A stretch of DNA of 64,000 nucleotides, taken from the NCBI GenBank assembly GCA_022771265.1, contig JALFCG010000136.1, positions 19,147 through 83,146 of the forward strand, given 5' to 3'. The notes below the pieces were generated by a model. That model was given only the letters and a program-made list of their open reading frames with translations. It made no database searches and was not told the DNA's origin. The translations under genes and the position numbers were made by a program. Positions 9,399-18,940 of the stretch are shown in pieces; the stretch's first letter is position 1; every line of letters starts with the position of its first letter. This DNA comes from Prevotella sp. (lineage in GTDB: Bacteria > Bacteroidota > Bacteroidia > Bacteroidales > Bacteroidaceae).

Positions 9399-9401
9399 GT
9401 A

Positions 9402-10880
9402 TTATTCTTCTATGGATGATGCATAAACGGGGTTTTGCTCCATATTGGCATTGGCGTCAATCTCTGCCTTTGGAACTGCGAGCACGCACTTGTAGTAGTC
9501 CCATGAGAACTTCATTTTCTCTGCCTTGGTGATGTAGTGCTTGGTGGAGCTTACCTTTGACTGTCCGGAGACATCGTGACGGTCAACGATGCCGCCGTCG
9601 CGGAGTGCGTCGAAGAAGCGGTGTCCCTCGCCAACGAGCTCTTTCCTGCGTTCGGTCATTACGCGGTCGAGGGTGACCGTAGTGCCTTTGACGGTGTTGC
9701 CGGGATTGGCGCGTGTGACGATAGCGTCAAGATATTTCACAGCGTTGGCGTTGTCGCCGGTCTTCACTGCAGCCTCGGCGGCGTTGAGGTAGGTCTCGGA
9801 GAGACGCAGGAGAGGAATGTTGGCATCCATGATGTCCTCTCCGTCCTGCGGCTGGTACTTGTTGACGAATGCTCGCTTGCTGCTATACACGAGTAGCTTG
9901 AGGCGCACGTCCTTGGAGTCGCTGTTGAGCAGGGCGTGGAAGCTTGTGGTGAGACAGATGTCCTTGTAGCCACTGGGTGAGTGAAGTCTGCCGAGCGACT
10001 CCTTGCCGGGGCTGTCGTCGGTGGTGTTGACGACTTCGAAGAGCACTTCACCCTTGGTGCCGTCGTTGGCATCGTTGCCCCATGCGGTGGCATATTCGGC
10101 ATTTGTCCAGAGCTTGTAGCCTTCGGCTTCGGCTCCCTTGATGGCCTGTGATGCAACGTTGAGGGCTTCGGCGTCGTCGCCATGGTAGAGATAGACTCGG
10201 CTGAGCAGTGTCTGTGCTCCAAAGAGGTTGATGCGTCCTTTGTGGAATGCCTTTCCCTCGTCGTTGTCCATGGCGGCGATGGCTGCCTTGAGGTCGGTGA
10301 TTACCTGCGTGTAACACTCTGCGACGGTGTTGCGCTTAGGTTTTGCTTCCTTGTCGAGGACGGTAGTGACGATGGGCACTCCGAGCGACGCTCCGTTGTC
10401 CTTCTTGTAAGGGTAGCCGTAGAATTTCGTAAGGTCGAAGAGCAGCATCGCCCTGAGGGCAAGAGCCTGTCCCTTGTAGTAGTCACGCAGTTCGGTGTCC
10501 TTGGTTTCCACGTTGTCAATCTTCGAGAGTATGATATTGCACAGTCCGATCATCTCGTAGGGATAAGCCCAGAAGGACGAAGGCGACGTGTCTTTGGTGA
10601 AGTTGAACGTGTAGTAGTTGCCCGTGCGCTTGGTTGAGCTGTAAGCCATCATGTCGTCGCCGCATGCGTCGCCGTAATAGACGAGTCGTCCGGAGTAGGC
10701 GTACGCGTTCTGCATGGTGGTGTAGATGCCGTTGAGCGTTATGTTGACGTCGGATAAGATGTTGATGGACTTATCGGTCTCAACGGCTGTTGACGGTTCC
10801 ATGTCGAGCCAGTTGTCGGAGCAAGAGGCTGCCGACAATGCCATGGTGCCGATGATGATATATGATGATAATATTTTCAT
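9402..10880 (-). CDS. RagB/SusD family nutrient-uptake outer-membrane lipoprotein
   Basis: Lipobox SAASCSDNWLDMEP; SusD-like TPR and C-terminal MTERRKELVGEGHRFFDALRDG. Confidence 0.95.
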   Translation of the reverse strand: MKILSSYIIIGTMALSAASCSDNWLDMEPSTAVETDKSINILSDVNITLNGIYTTMQNAYAYSGRLVYYGDACGDDMMAYSSTKRTGNYYTFNFTKDTSPSSFWAYPYEMIGLCNIILSKIDNVETKDTELRDYYKGQALALRAMLLFDLTKFYGYPYKKDNGASLGVPIVTTVLDKEAKPKRNTVAECYTQVITDLKAAIAAMDNDEGKAFHKGRINLFGAQTLLSRVYLYHGDDAEALNVASQAIKGAEAEGYKLWTNAEYATAWGNDANDGTKGEVLFEVVNTTDDSPGKESLGRLHSPSGYKDICLTTSFHALLNSDSKDVRLKLLVYSSKRAFVNKYQPQDGEDIMDANIPLLRLSETYLNAAEAAVKTGDNANAVKYLDAIVTRANPGNTVKGTTVTLDRVMTERRKELVGEGHRFFDALRDGGIVDRHDVSGQSKVSSTKHYITKAEKMKFSWDYYKCVLAVPKAEIDANANMEQNPVYASSIEE

Positions 10881-10908
10881 GATTTCCTAAATGTTTAAGA
10901 CGTGGGGA

Positions 10909-13900
10909 TTAGAAATTGATGTTGATGCCGAAGGTCATGGTCTTCAGGGGTGGTGTGCCCCAGATGGCGGAACCGGCGCTGACTGCCTCGGGGTCGTACT
11001 GGTCGTAGCGTGCCCATGTCCAGAGGTTGTTGCCGGAAGCGTAGAGACGCACGTAGTCGAGGCCGAGACGTGAAGTCCACTCCTTGGGAAGGGTGAAGCC
11101 GAAGGTGAGGTTCTTCAGGCGGATGAAGTCGCTGCTGTGGAGACGGCGAGTGGTGGCGTAGCTGCTCATCGGGTAGTCGGGTTCCTCGACGAAGAGTTCA
11201 TAGTCGGTGATGTCGCCGGGCTGTTTCCAAGAGTTCTTATAGTAGGCTGGAATGTTTGCCTCAAGGTCGTTGCCTCCGTGCTCGGTCTTCTGTGCCCAGT
11301 TGTCGTAGGAGTAGCCGCCGAACTGGTAGGAGAAGGTGAAGTTGAGGTCGAACCACTTGTATCGCAGTGAGTTGACGAGACCTCCGGTGAAGTTTGGCTC
11401 GGCATGCTTCGTAGGTATGCGGTTAGCCTCGTCGGCATTTTCTGTCACTTCTTTCACGTAGTTGCCGTTGGCGTCCTTGGTGTTGGTATAGAACTGTGGA
11501 CTGCCGTTTTCAGGATTGATGCCTGCGAACTCGATGAGGTAGAATGTCCGGTATGAACTGCCGACCTTGTGAATCTGCGAACCGCTGATGATTTCCGTCT
11601 GTGTGCCGTCGAGGGTTACAATCTTGTTTTTGTTGTGTGAGAGGTTGAACGTAGTGGTCCAGCTGAAGTCCTTGGTCTCGATGTTGCGTGAAGTGATTTC
11701 GAGTTCCACACCCTGGTTCTTGACTTCGCCGATGTTGAGAAGGTAGCTGCCGAAGCCGGTGGTCATGGAGATGGGGTAGTCCATGAGCAGGTCCTTGGTG
11801 CGTCGGGTGTAGTATTCCACGGTCACATTGATTCTGTTCCAGAGGCTGAAGTCAACTCCGATGTTGAGGTTGTGGTTGGTTTCCCAGGACAGTTTGTCGT
11901 TGGCAATCTGCGCGAGAGTGAAGGCTGGGTCGCCAATGTAGCTCTCGGAAACGTCGAGCAGGCCGTAATAGCCGAAATAGTCGGAGGGCAGGGTGCCGTT
12001 GACACCGTAAGATGCGCGGAGTTTAAGGTCGGTGAGCCATCCGCTGAGGGGCTTCATGAAGTCTTCCTCCATCATTCGCCATGCCGCTGACACTGACCAG
12101 AACTTGCCCCAGCGGTTGCCGGAAGCCAGTCGGGAGCTGCCGTCGGTACGGAAACTGCCGCCGAGATAGTAGCGGTTCTTGTAGTCGTAGTTCACGCGGG
12201 TCAGATACGACACCAGGCGGGTGCGGGTGCTTGAGCCTCCGGCGTCGCCAACGGTTGCCCCGTTGCTGAGCGAAGGCTTGTTGTAAGTGGCGAAGTTCAT
12301 GCGGTCGCCGCTGACGTAGTCGCGGTACTGGTCGTCAATCTCGTAGCCTGCAAGCAGGTCGAGATGGTGGTCGTCGGCAATGGTAGTCACATACGACAGT
12401 TGGTTAGCCCATACGAGCTTGCTTCGTTCGTAGATGTTCTTGTACATCTCGCCGTTGACATCGTCGCCGTTGGAGGTGCGCGGGTCGTTCCAGCTCTCGC
12501 CCTTGTTGATGTTGTAGTCGTAGCTCAGTGTTGACTTGAGCTTAAGGTTGGGTATGAACTCATACTCGCCGTAGATGGTGTTGAAGTAGCGGGTTATGTA
12601 TTCTCGGCGGGAGTCGTAGGTCTGTGAGAGCAAAGGGTTGCGGTCGTCGTTGCGTATGAAGTCACGGTTCCACGAGCCGTCCTCGTTATAAACGGGGTCG
12701 GAGGGAACGACGCAGTTCCTTGAGCTATAGAAGGGAGAGGTGTAGCTTGTACCCTCGCTATAGACGTCTTGGTTGACTTTTGAGAACAGCATGTTGGCGC
12801 CCAGGGTAAGGCGGTTGGTGGCTTTGTATTCGGCGTTAACCCTTCCGCTGACGCGCTCGAGCCCCGAATTGGCTGTGATGCCTTCCTGGTTCATGTAGGC
12901 AAGTGAGGTGTAGTACTTGAACCTTTCGGTGCCTCCTGACACTGACGCCTCGTAGTTCTGGTGGCTTCCTTTCTTGAAGAGGATGTCGTCCCAATCGATA
13001 TATCCGCACCATGGGATGGGAGCGTAGTCGTCGATGGTTTCGTCGGCATGTTTCGTTGCCTCTTCTTCTGTTGCACCGTTATGCAGGATCTGTCCGGCCT
13101 TCAGTCCGTTGTAGATATACTCCCTGCGTTCCTCGCCGCTCATGATCGGGCGGTAGTCCATGGCGAAGTCAGAGAAGCCCCAGTCGGACTTGAGCGACAC
13201 TGACGGTTTTCCCACCTTTCCTTTCTTCGTGGTGATGAGGATGACGCCATTGGCGGCACGCGAGCCGTAGAGCGATGCGGCGGCAGCGTCCTTGATGACG
13301 GTGATGTTCTCGATGTCAGAGGTGTTGATGGTGCTCATGATGTCGAGACCGGCATCGGTGTCAAGTGTCGAGACATTGCCCGACATGGTAGGAACACCGT
13401 CAATGACGTAGAGGGGAGAGTTTGAGGCATTGAACGAGCCCATGCCACGGATGTTGATAGATGTGGCGGCGCCAGGCTGGCCTGATGACGAACTGATTTG
13501 TATGCCTGGAGCCGCACCTTGCAGTAGTCCGGAGAAGGAAACAGCGGGAACGTCCTTGAGCTGGCTTGTCTTTACTGTAGAGGCGGAACCGGCGTATGCC
13601 GACTTCTTGTAAGTGCCATAACCGGTAACCACGACTTCTTCAAGTAGTTGTTCGTTAGGTTTAAGCATGATGTTCAGCTCCTTGTTGCCTTCGGAAACCA
13701 CGTCCTGTGAAACGAATCCAATGTAGGAGACGCTAAGAGTCGCCCGGCGCTTGTCGGTAAGGAGGTTGAAGCATCCGTCGATGTCGGTCACTGAACCGCT
13801 TCCTGTCCCTTTCACCATTACGCTGGCTCCGATGATAGGTTCGCCGGCATTGTCCATCACGCGTCCTGTGATTCTTCTCTTAGTGGCAAGTCTTGTTTCG

Positions 13901-14274
13901 GTAGCCTTTTCTTCGGCACCTTTCTCAAAGACCACTATCGACTTGTCGGAAACGACCCTGTAGGCGAGGTCTCTTTTTTCAAACGCCTTGTCGAGGACAT
14001 TATCCACCGTCACTTTTTTCATGTCGATGGTGATGTCTTTTCTCGCGTCGATAATTTCATCCCGATAGGAGAAATGGTAGTTTGACTGACTTTCGATGAC
14101 TGTGAACAGTCGCTTCAATGTGGCGTTTTTCACTTGAACAGTCACCGTCGGTTTGTGTTGGGCATAGACATTACCGCAACAAAACACTGCCATGAGCAGC
14201 AGCACGATGAGATGCTTCTTGTTTTTGTTTCTGTCCATTTGTTGTTGTTTTTTGTGATTAATAAATGGTGTCAA
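10909..14274 (-). CDS. SusC/RagA family TonB-linked outer-membrane protein with N-terminal STN domain
   Basis: Carboxypeptidase-D-like domain GRVMDNAGEPIIGASVMVKGT, EEVVVTGYGT, plug domain, C-terminal NINF. Confidence 0.96.
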   Translation of the reverse strand: MTPFINHKKQQQMDRNKNKKHLIVLLLMAVFCCGNVYAQHKPTVTVQVKNATLKRLFTVIESQSNYHFSYRDEIIDARKDITIDMKKVTVDNVLDKAFEKRDLAYRVVSDKSIVVFEKGAEEKATETRLATKRRITGRVMDNAGEPIIGASVMVKGTGSGSVTDIDGCFNLLTDKRRATLSVSYIGFVSQDVVSEGNKELNIMLKPNEQLLEEVVVTGYGTYKKSAYAGSASTVKTSQLKDVPAVSFSGLLQGAAPGIQISSSSGQPGAATSINIRGMGSFNASNSPLYVIDGVPTMSGNVSTLDTDAGLDIMSTINTSDIENITVIKDAAAASLYGSRAANGVILITTKKGKVGKPSVSLKSDWGFSDFAMDYRPIMSGEERREYIYNGLKAGQILHNGATEEEATKHADETIDDYAPIPWCGYIDWDDILFKKGSHQNYEASVSGGTERFKYYTSLAYMNQEGITANSGLERVSGRVNAEYKATNRLTLGANMLFSKVNQDVYSEGTSYTSPFYSSRNCVVPSDPVYNEDGSWNRDFIRNDDRNPLLSQTYDSRREYITRYFNTIYGEYEFIPNLKLKSTLSYDYNINKGESWNDPRTSNGDDVNGEMYKNIYERSKLVWANQLSYVTTIADDHHLDLLAGYEIDDQYRDYVSGDRMNFATYNKPSLSNGATVGDAGGSSTRTRLVSYLTRVNYDYKNRYYLGGSFRTDGSSRLASGNRWGKFWSVSAAWRMMEEDFMKPLSGWLTDLKLRASYGVNGTLPSDYFGYYGLLDVSESYIGDPAFTLAQIANDKLSWETNHNLNIGVDFSLWNRINVTVEYYTRRTKDLLMDYPISMTTGFGSYLLNIGEVKNQGVELEITSRNIETKDFSWTTTFNLSHNKNKIVTLDGTQTEIISGSQIHKVGSSYRTFYLIEFAGINPENGSPQFYTNTKDANGNYVKEVTENADEANRIPTKHAEPNFTGGLVNSLRYKWFDLNFTFSYQFGGYSYDNWAQKTEHGGNDLEANIPAYYKNSWKQPGDITDYELFVEEPDYPMSSYATTRRLHSSDFIRLKNLTFGFTLPKEWTSRLGLDYVRLYASGNNLWTWARYDQYDPEAVSAGSAIWGTPPLKTMTFGININF

Positions 14275-14339
14275 TAAATCTCTCTACCATTATATACAAC
14301 AATTACAGGACAATATACTATCGGGAACGGATATTTTTT

Positions 14340-15299
14340 TTAGTGAAGAGTGTAAGTGCTGCCCACGCGGATGACATTGATTTCAAACGAAAGTGACAGT
14401 ACCTCAAGGGCTTCCCCTATGTTGGTGGCTGGAATGGTGCCGGAGAAAGTTTTTGTGAGATTTGACTTGTCGGTGACATTGATGTTGCAGCCGAAATTGG
14501 CCTCGATGGTGTTGATAACCTTTGACAGAGGCGCGCTGTTGAACGTCAGATAGCCATGGCTGATGGAAATGGGATGACTGCGAAGGTGCTCAACGGTGAT
14601 GGCGCCCGTGTGATAGTCAACCATCGCGCGGTCGTGAGGCTCCAGCATTACTCTCTCGCCAGTGGAAGGGGAGTGAAGACTGACGCTGCCTTCCTCAAGA
14701 TATAGTTCGGCATGGTCGTCGGTGCGGCGTGCCGAGAGGTTGAACAGTGTACCGAGCACGGTCACGTCGATATGTTTGTTGGAGATTACGAAGGGATGCT
14801 CCTTGTCGCTCTTGACGATGAAACGTGCCTCACCTTCAAAACTAACCTTCCTCTCGTCTTTGTAGAACGACTGTGGGACATATCTCAGGCGGGACTCATA
14901 GAACAATTTCACTTTCGTGCCGTCGGGAAGCATGACAGAGGCTTTCTCGCCCTTGCCGGTAGTGACGACGGTCTCGTCGTCAAGTCCTGACTGGCTTTCC
15001 ATGTAAAAATAGACGGTGGCGAATGTAAGCAGTGGAATGGCAAGTATGGCAGCGTATTTCATGACGGAACGGAAAACGGAGTAGGAGTGACGCCTTCCGG
15101 TTTCGCGCTTCAGCCTTTTCCATACTTGCGACAGCTCATGGCAACCGTTTGTTGTCACGATAGTGTCGCTATCCATCCAGTCCTGCTCGATATGGCTTGC
15201 CAGTTCTTCGTCGCTCATTTCCCCCAGCTGCTGTTTCAGCATACCATACTCTGGAGAGGTAAGTCGGTCGGTACGATATTTCTTTATTAGTTGTCTCAT
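14340..15299 (-). CDS. FecR-family anti-sigma factor (FecR + DUF4974-like)
   Basis: Single TM helix, GEKASVMLPDGTKVKLFYESRLRYVP, LYLEEGSVSLHSPSTGERVMLEPHDRAMVD. Confidence 0.93.
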   Translation of the reverse strand: MRQLIKKYRTDRLTSPEYGMLKQQLGEMSDEELASHIEQDWMDSDTIVTTNGCHELSQVWKRLKRETGRRHSYSVFRSVMKYAAILAIPLLTFATVYFYMESQSGLDDETVVTTGKGEKASVMLPDGTKVKLFYESRLRYVPQSFYKDERKVSFEGEARFIVKSDKEHPFVISNKHIDVTVLGTLFNLSARRTDDHAELYLEEGSVSLHSPSTGERVMLEPHDRAMVDYHTGAITVEHLRSHPISISHGYLTFNSAPLSKVINTIEANFGCNINVTDKSNLTKTFSGTIPATNIGEALEVLSLSFEINVIRVGSTYTLH

Positions 15300-15357
15300 T
15301 TGTTTTATTTTATTATATATACATTATTGAAACGCAAATGTAACATCTTCGTAACAT

Positions 15358-15936
15358 CTATTTAATAAATAATAACATAATAAGAGGTATCGTATCGGAA
15401 AGTAGTTCCCTCAGACGCTTCAAACCAGACGAGAGCTGGTTCCTGACCGTCTGGATGCTAATGCCCATATCCTTTGCAATCTCCATTGGCGACAACTCTT
15501 CGAACTTGGCTTTTTCGACGATGAGTCTCTGTTGTCTGGGCAACTGCTGGATGTTATGCTGAACAAGCCTTAACAGTTCCTCGTACTCCAACAAAGAGAC
15601 GCCTTCCGACCGCCGGTAATCGTTGACTTCCACATATTCCTCAAACACCGGAGAGTTCACCCTTGCCCTGAAGGCATTGATGAGCTGGCGTTTTGAAATC
15701 TGGAACAGAAGAGGGCGAAGGGAGTCAACATCCTGTAGCTTGTCGCGGTTGTTCCACAGACGGATGAACGCGTCATGCACGATTTCTTCCGCCTCTTCCG
15801 CTGACTTTGTGAATTGCATGGAATAGACGTAGAGTTCCTTGGAATATTTCCTGAACACCTCTTCAAAAGCCTTTTGCGAATCATGGCGCAGGAGTTCAAC
15901 AAGTTGACGGTCCGAATGAATGAACATGGATGGCAA
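15358..15936 (-). CDS. ECF RNA polymerase sigma factor (FecI-like)
   Basis: Sigma70 region 2 and region 4 (LSPMEIAKDMGISIQTVRNQLSSGLKRLRE). Confidence 0.93.
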   Translation of the reverse strand: MPSMFIHSDRQLVELLRHDSQKAFEEVFRKYSKELYVYSMQFTKSAEEAEEIVHDAFIRLWNNRDKLQDVDSLRPLLFQISKRQLINAFRARVNSPVFEEYVEVNDYRRSEGVSLLEYEELLRLVQHNIQQLPRQQRLIVEKAKFEELSPMEIAKDMGISIQTVRNQLSSGLKRLRELLSDTIPLIMLLFIK

Positions 15937-15966
15937 GCTAAAGAATGACGGGAGTTGAGACTTTGT

Positions 15967-16791
15967 TCAAAAGCTGTTGAGCCAGGTGCGCAGTTCCTGC
16001 ATCATCTCAAGATGATAGGCAAAGGAGGTGCGGATGCCCCAGCCGTGACCGCCCGAAGGATAGACATGGAGGGAGGCAGGCACGTCGTGACGATAGCACT
16101 CGAAATAGTAGTTGACACCGTTGGCGGGCAACACGGCGTGGTCGTCGTCGCTCAACGTGATGAATGCACGGGGAGTGACACGGGTGACCTGAAGGTCGTT
16201 GCTGTAGTCACGCTCGCTCTTCTTCTTAGCGTCCTTGCCGAGAAGGTTGTCGTGGGAGCCACGGTGGGTGAAACCGGGATCCATGGTGATGACAGGATAG
16301 AAGAGAATCTGGAAATTGGCGGCGGCGTCGCCACGGGAACGGGTGGCAACGGTGGAGGCAAGATGACCTCCTGCCGACGAACCCATGATGCCCACTTGGT
16401 CGGCATCGATGTTCCACTGCCTTGCATTGCGACGAACAAGGCGCATCGCCTCCTCGGCATCCTCAAGAGGCACTTGGGCCACACCGTGGGGCATGCGGTA
16501 TTTCAGCACTACCGTGGCAATGCCCATGTTGTTGAAGAACGGAGCCCAGTCGTGGCCTTCATGGTTCATGGCAAGATGGCTGTAGCCGCCACCGGGACAG
16601 ATGACTATACAACGTCCTGTGGCACGGTCGGCCTTCGGAAGGCTGACGAACACCTTGGCGGTGTCGGTGGGGTCGCCGTTGGAGGTTGGCGCTCCGTCGG
16701 GCCATAGAAGAAGTTCTGTGCCTTTTTGGGCAAAAGCCGTAGATGAGACGGCTAAAAGCAGGGCTGAAACTAACGATTTTACTTTATTCAT
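15967..16791 (-). CDS. Alpha/beta hydrolase (acetyl-esterase-like)
   Basis: CPGGGYSHLAMNHEGHDWA, GSSAGGHLAS; signal peptide. Confidence 0.88.
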   Translation of the reverse strand: MNKVKSLVSALLLAVSSTAFAQKGTELLLWPDGAPTSNGDPTDTAKVFVSLPKADRATGRCIVICPGGGYSHLAMNHEGHDWAPFFNNMGIATVVLKYRMPHGVAQVPLEDAEEAMRLVRRNARQWNIDADQVGIMGSSAGGHLASTVATRSRGDAAANFQILFYPVITMDPGFTHRGSHDNLLGKDAKKKSERDYSNDLQVTRVTPRAFITLSDDDHAVLPANGVNYYFECYRHDVPASLHVYPSGGHGWGIRTSFAYHLEMMQELRTWLNSF

Positions 16792-16871
16792 AGCTTTTTA
16801 TAATAAATTTCTTGCAAAGATAAATATTTTTTTGTAATATTGCACCAAAATTCTAAAAAAACTGTGTAAAT

Positions 16872-18320
16872 ATGAATAAACGATTGATTTTGTGTGCCGC
16901 TTTGGCTGTCGCATTCACTGGCGGTCAGGCTAAGGTGAGACTGCCGCACTTGGTGAGCGACGGAATGGTTATACAACATAGCAGCAGCGTGCGTTTGTGG
17001 GGGTGGGACAAGCCAGGAAAGAAGGTCACGGTGACCACGTCATGGTCGGCAGACAAAACTGTCGCTACTACTGGCAAGGACGGAAAGTGGCTCGTGAGCG
17101 TGCAGTCGCCCAAAGCGTCGTTCACCCCTCTTGAGATTACTTTCGACGACGGAGAGAAGACTACCGTGAAGAACGTGCTCGCTGGTGAGGTGTGGGTTTG
17201 CGCAGGACAAAGCAACATGGAGATGCCGGTGAAGGGATTCGGACAGTGTCCGGTGGTGGACTATAATAAAGAGGTGCTGGGGGCTGTCGATGGAATAAGG
17301 TCGGCAAAGATTCCAAGCAGGATGAGCACTAAACCGATGGACGACGCGCAGACGGAGTGGCGCGTGAGCAGTACGGCAACGGTCGCAGAGTTCAGCGCAA
17401 CAGGCTATTTCTTCGCCAAGACAGTGCGTCAGGCTCTTGACGTGCCAGTAGGCCTCATAGAGGCTAACAAGGGCGGGTCGAGAGTGGAGAGCTGGATTGA
17501 CGAGGACAACCTGAAGAAATACACCAAGGAAGACCTTGACTCGACAACCATGAAGGACCGCTTCCAGTGGGACTTCCACTATCCGCTCCTTTGGGGCAAC
17601 GCCACCTTCCACCCCATACTGAACTACACTGTCAAGGGCATTCTCTACTATCAGGGCTGCTCCAATGTGGGCGACCCCGCGGGGCAATACACCGAGCGAC
17701 TTAAGCTGCTTGTGGAGCAATGGCGCCGCGACTTCAAGGAAGGCGACATCCCGTTCTATTTCGTGCAAATCGCACCATACGTCTATGGTGACGGCATCGA
17801 AGGAACCTCCGGGGCGAAACTGCGTGAGCAGCAGTTCAACGCAACTAAGGTGATTCCCAACAGCGGAATGGCATGCACCAACGACCTCGTGTTCCCATAC
17901 GAAAAAGGACAGATACATCCTACACAGAAACAACAGGTCGGCGAACGCCTGGCTTACCTCGCACTGAACAAGACTTACGGAATGAAAAGCGTCATCTGCG
18001 AGTCGATGACCTTCAAGGACATGATACTTCAGGACGGAAAGGCATACATCTCGTTTGACAACATGTCAAACGGCTATAACCGTTGGGAGGACATCGAAGG
18101 CTTTGAAATTGCAGGCAAGGACAAGGTGTTTCACAAGGCAACGGCAGTGAAATTCTGGGCTCCAGGCAACGACCCGCGTAATGAGCGTATTGCCGTAAGC
18201 TCGCCCGAAGTGGCAGAGCCGGTAGCAGTGCGCTACTGTTTCAAGAACTTCCAGATAGGCAACTTCGGCAACCAGGGCGGCCTGCCGCTCGTACCGTTCC
18301 GTACCGACAATTGGGATTAA
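16872..18320 (+). CDS. Sialate O-acetylesterase (SASA domain)
   Basis: GEVWVCAGQSNMEMPV, LIEANKGGSRVESWI; signal peptide. Confidence 0.9.
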   Translation: MNKRLILCAALAVAFTGGQAKVRLPHLVSDGMVIQHSSSVRLWGWDKPGKKVTVTTSWSADKTVATTGKDGKWLVSVQSPKASFTPLEITFDDGEKTTVKNVLAGEVWVCAGQSNMEMPVKGFGQCPVVDYNKEVLGAVDGIRSAKIPSRMSTKPMDDAQTEWRVSSTATVAEFSATGYFFAKTVRQALDVPVGLIEANKGGSRVESWIDEDNLKKYTKEDLDSTTMKDRFQWDFHYPLLWGNATFHPILNYTVKGILYYQGCSNVGDPAGQYTERLKLLVEQWRRDFKEGDIPFYFVQIAPYVYGDGIEGTSGAKLREQQFNATKVIPNSGMACTNDLVFPYEKGQIHPTQKQQVGERLAYLALNKTYGMKSVICESMTFKDMILQDGKAYISFDNMSNGYNRWEDIEGFEIAGKDKVFHKATAVKFWAPGNDPRNERIAVSSPEVAEPVAVRYCFKNFQIGNFGNQGGLPLVPFRTDNWD

Positions 18321-18340
18321 CAACAACAAGACGACAGAAC

Positions 18341-18868
18341 ATGCATCCATTAGAAAAGTTTGCTTACTGCCCGATGTGCGGCAGTAAGCATTTCGTGATA
18401 AACAACGAGAAAAGTCGAAAGTGCGAGAACTGTGGATTCACATATTACGCCAACCCGAGTTCAGCCACTGCGGCATTTATCATCAACGGCAACAACGAAC
18501 TGCTTGTGACAAAGCGCGGCAAGGAGCCGGCAAAAGGCACACTCGACCTTCCGGGAGGTTTCGTCGATATGGACGAAACGGCGGAAGAAGGGATGGCAAG
18601 GGAAATAAAGGAAGAAACAGGCATCGAAGTGAAGGAGTTCACCTACTTGTTCAGCATACCAAATATCTACCGCTACTCGGGCATCGACATCCACACGCTT
18701 GACATGTTCTTCCTTTGTCATGTACCAGCCGGCACAGAAGCCGTGGCAGCCGACGACGCTTCAGAGTGCTTCTGGATGCCTGTTGACGACATTCACACGG
18801 AACAATTCGGCTTGAGGTCAGTTCGACAGGCTCTTTATCAGGCGGAATTCTTAAAAAAGCAAAAATAA
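18341..18868 (+). CDS. NUDIX hydrolase with N-terminal zinc ribbon
   Basis: CPMCG..CENCG; Nudix box GGFVDMDETAEEGMAREIKEETGI; start moved from 18311 to MHPLEKFAYCP. Confidence 0.92.
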   Translation: MHPLEKFAYCPMCGSKHFVINNEKSRKCENCGFTYYANPSSATAAFIINGNNELLVTKRGKEPAKGTLDLPGGFVDMDETAEEGMAREIKEETGIEVKEFTYLFSIPNIYRYSGIDIHTLDMFFLCHVPAGTEAVAADDASECFWMPVDDIHTEQFGLRSVRQALYQAEFLKKQK

Positions 18869-18940
18869 TACAATATATATAAGGTGGAAGAAAACTTTTT
18901 TCTTACTTTTGCAAGCCGAAATAAAAGACAAAAATAGAAT

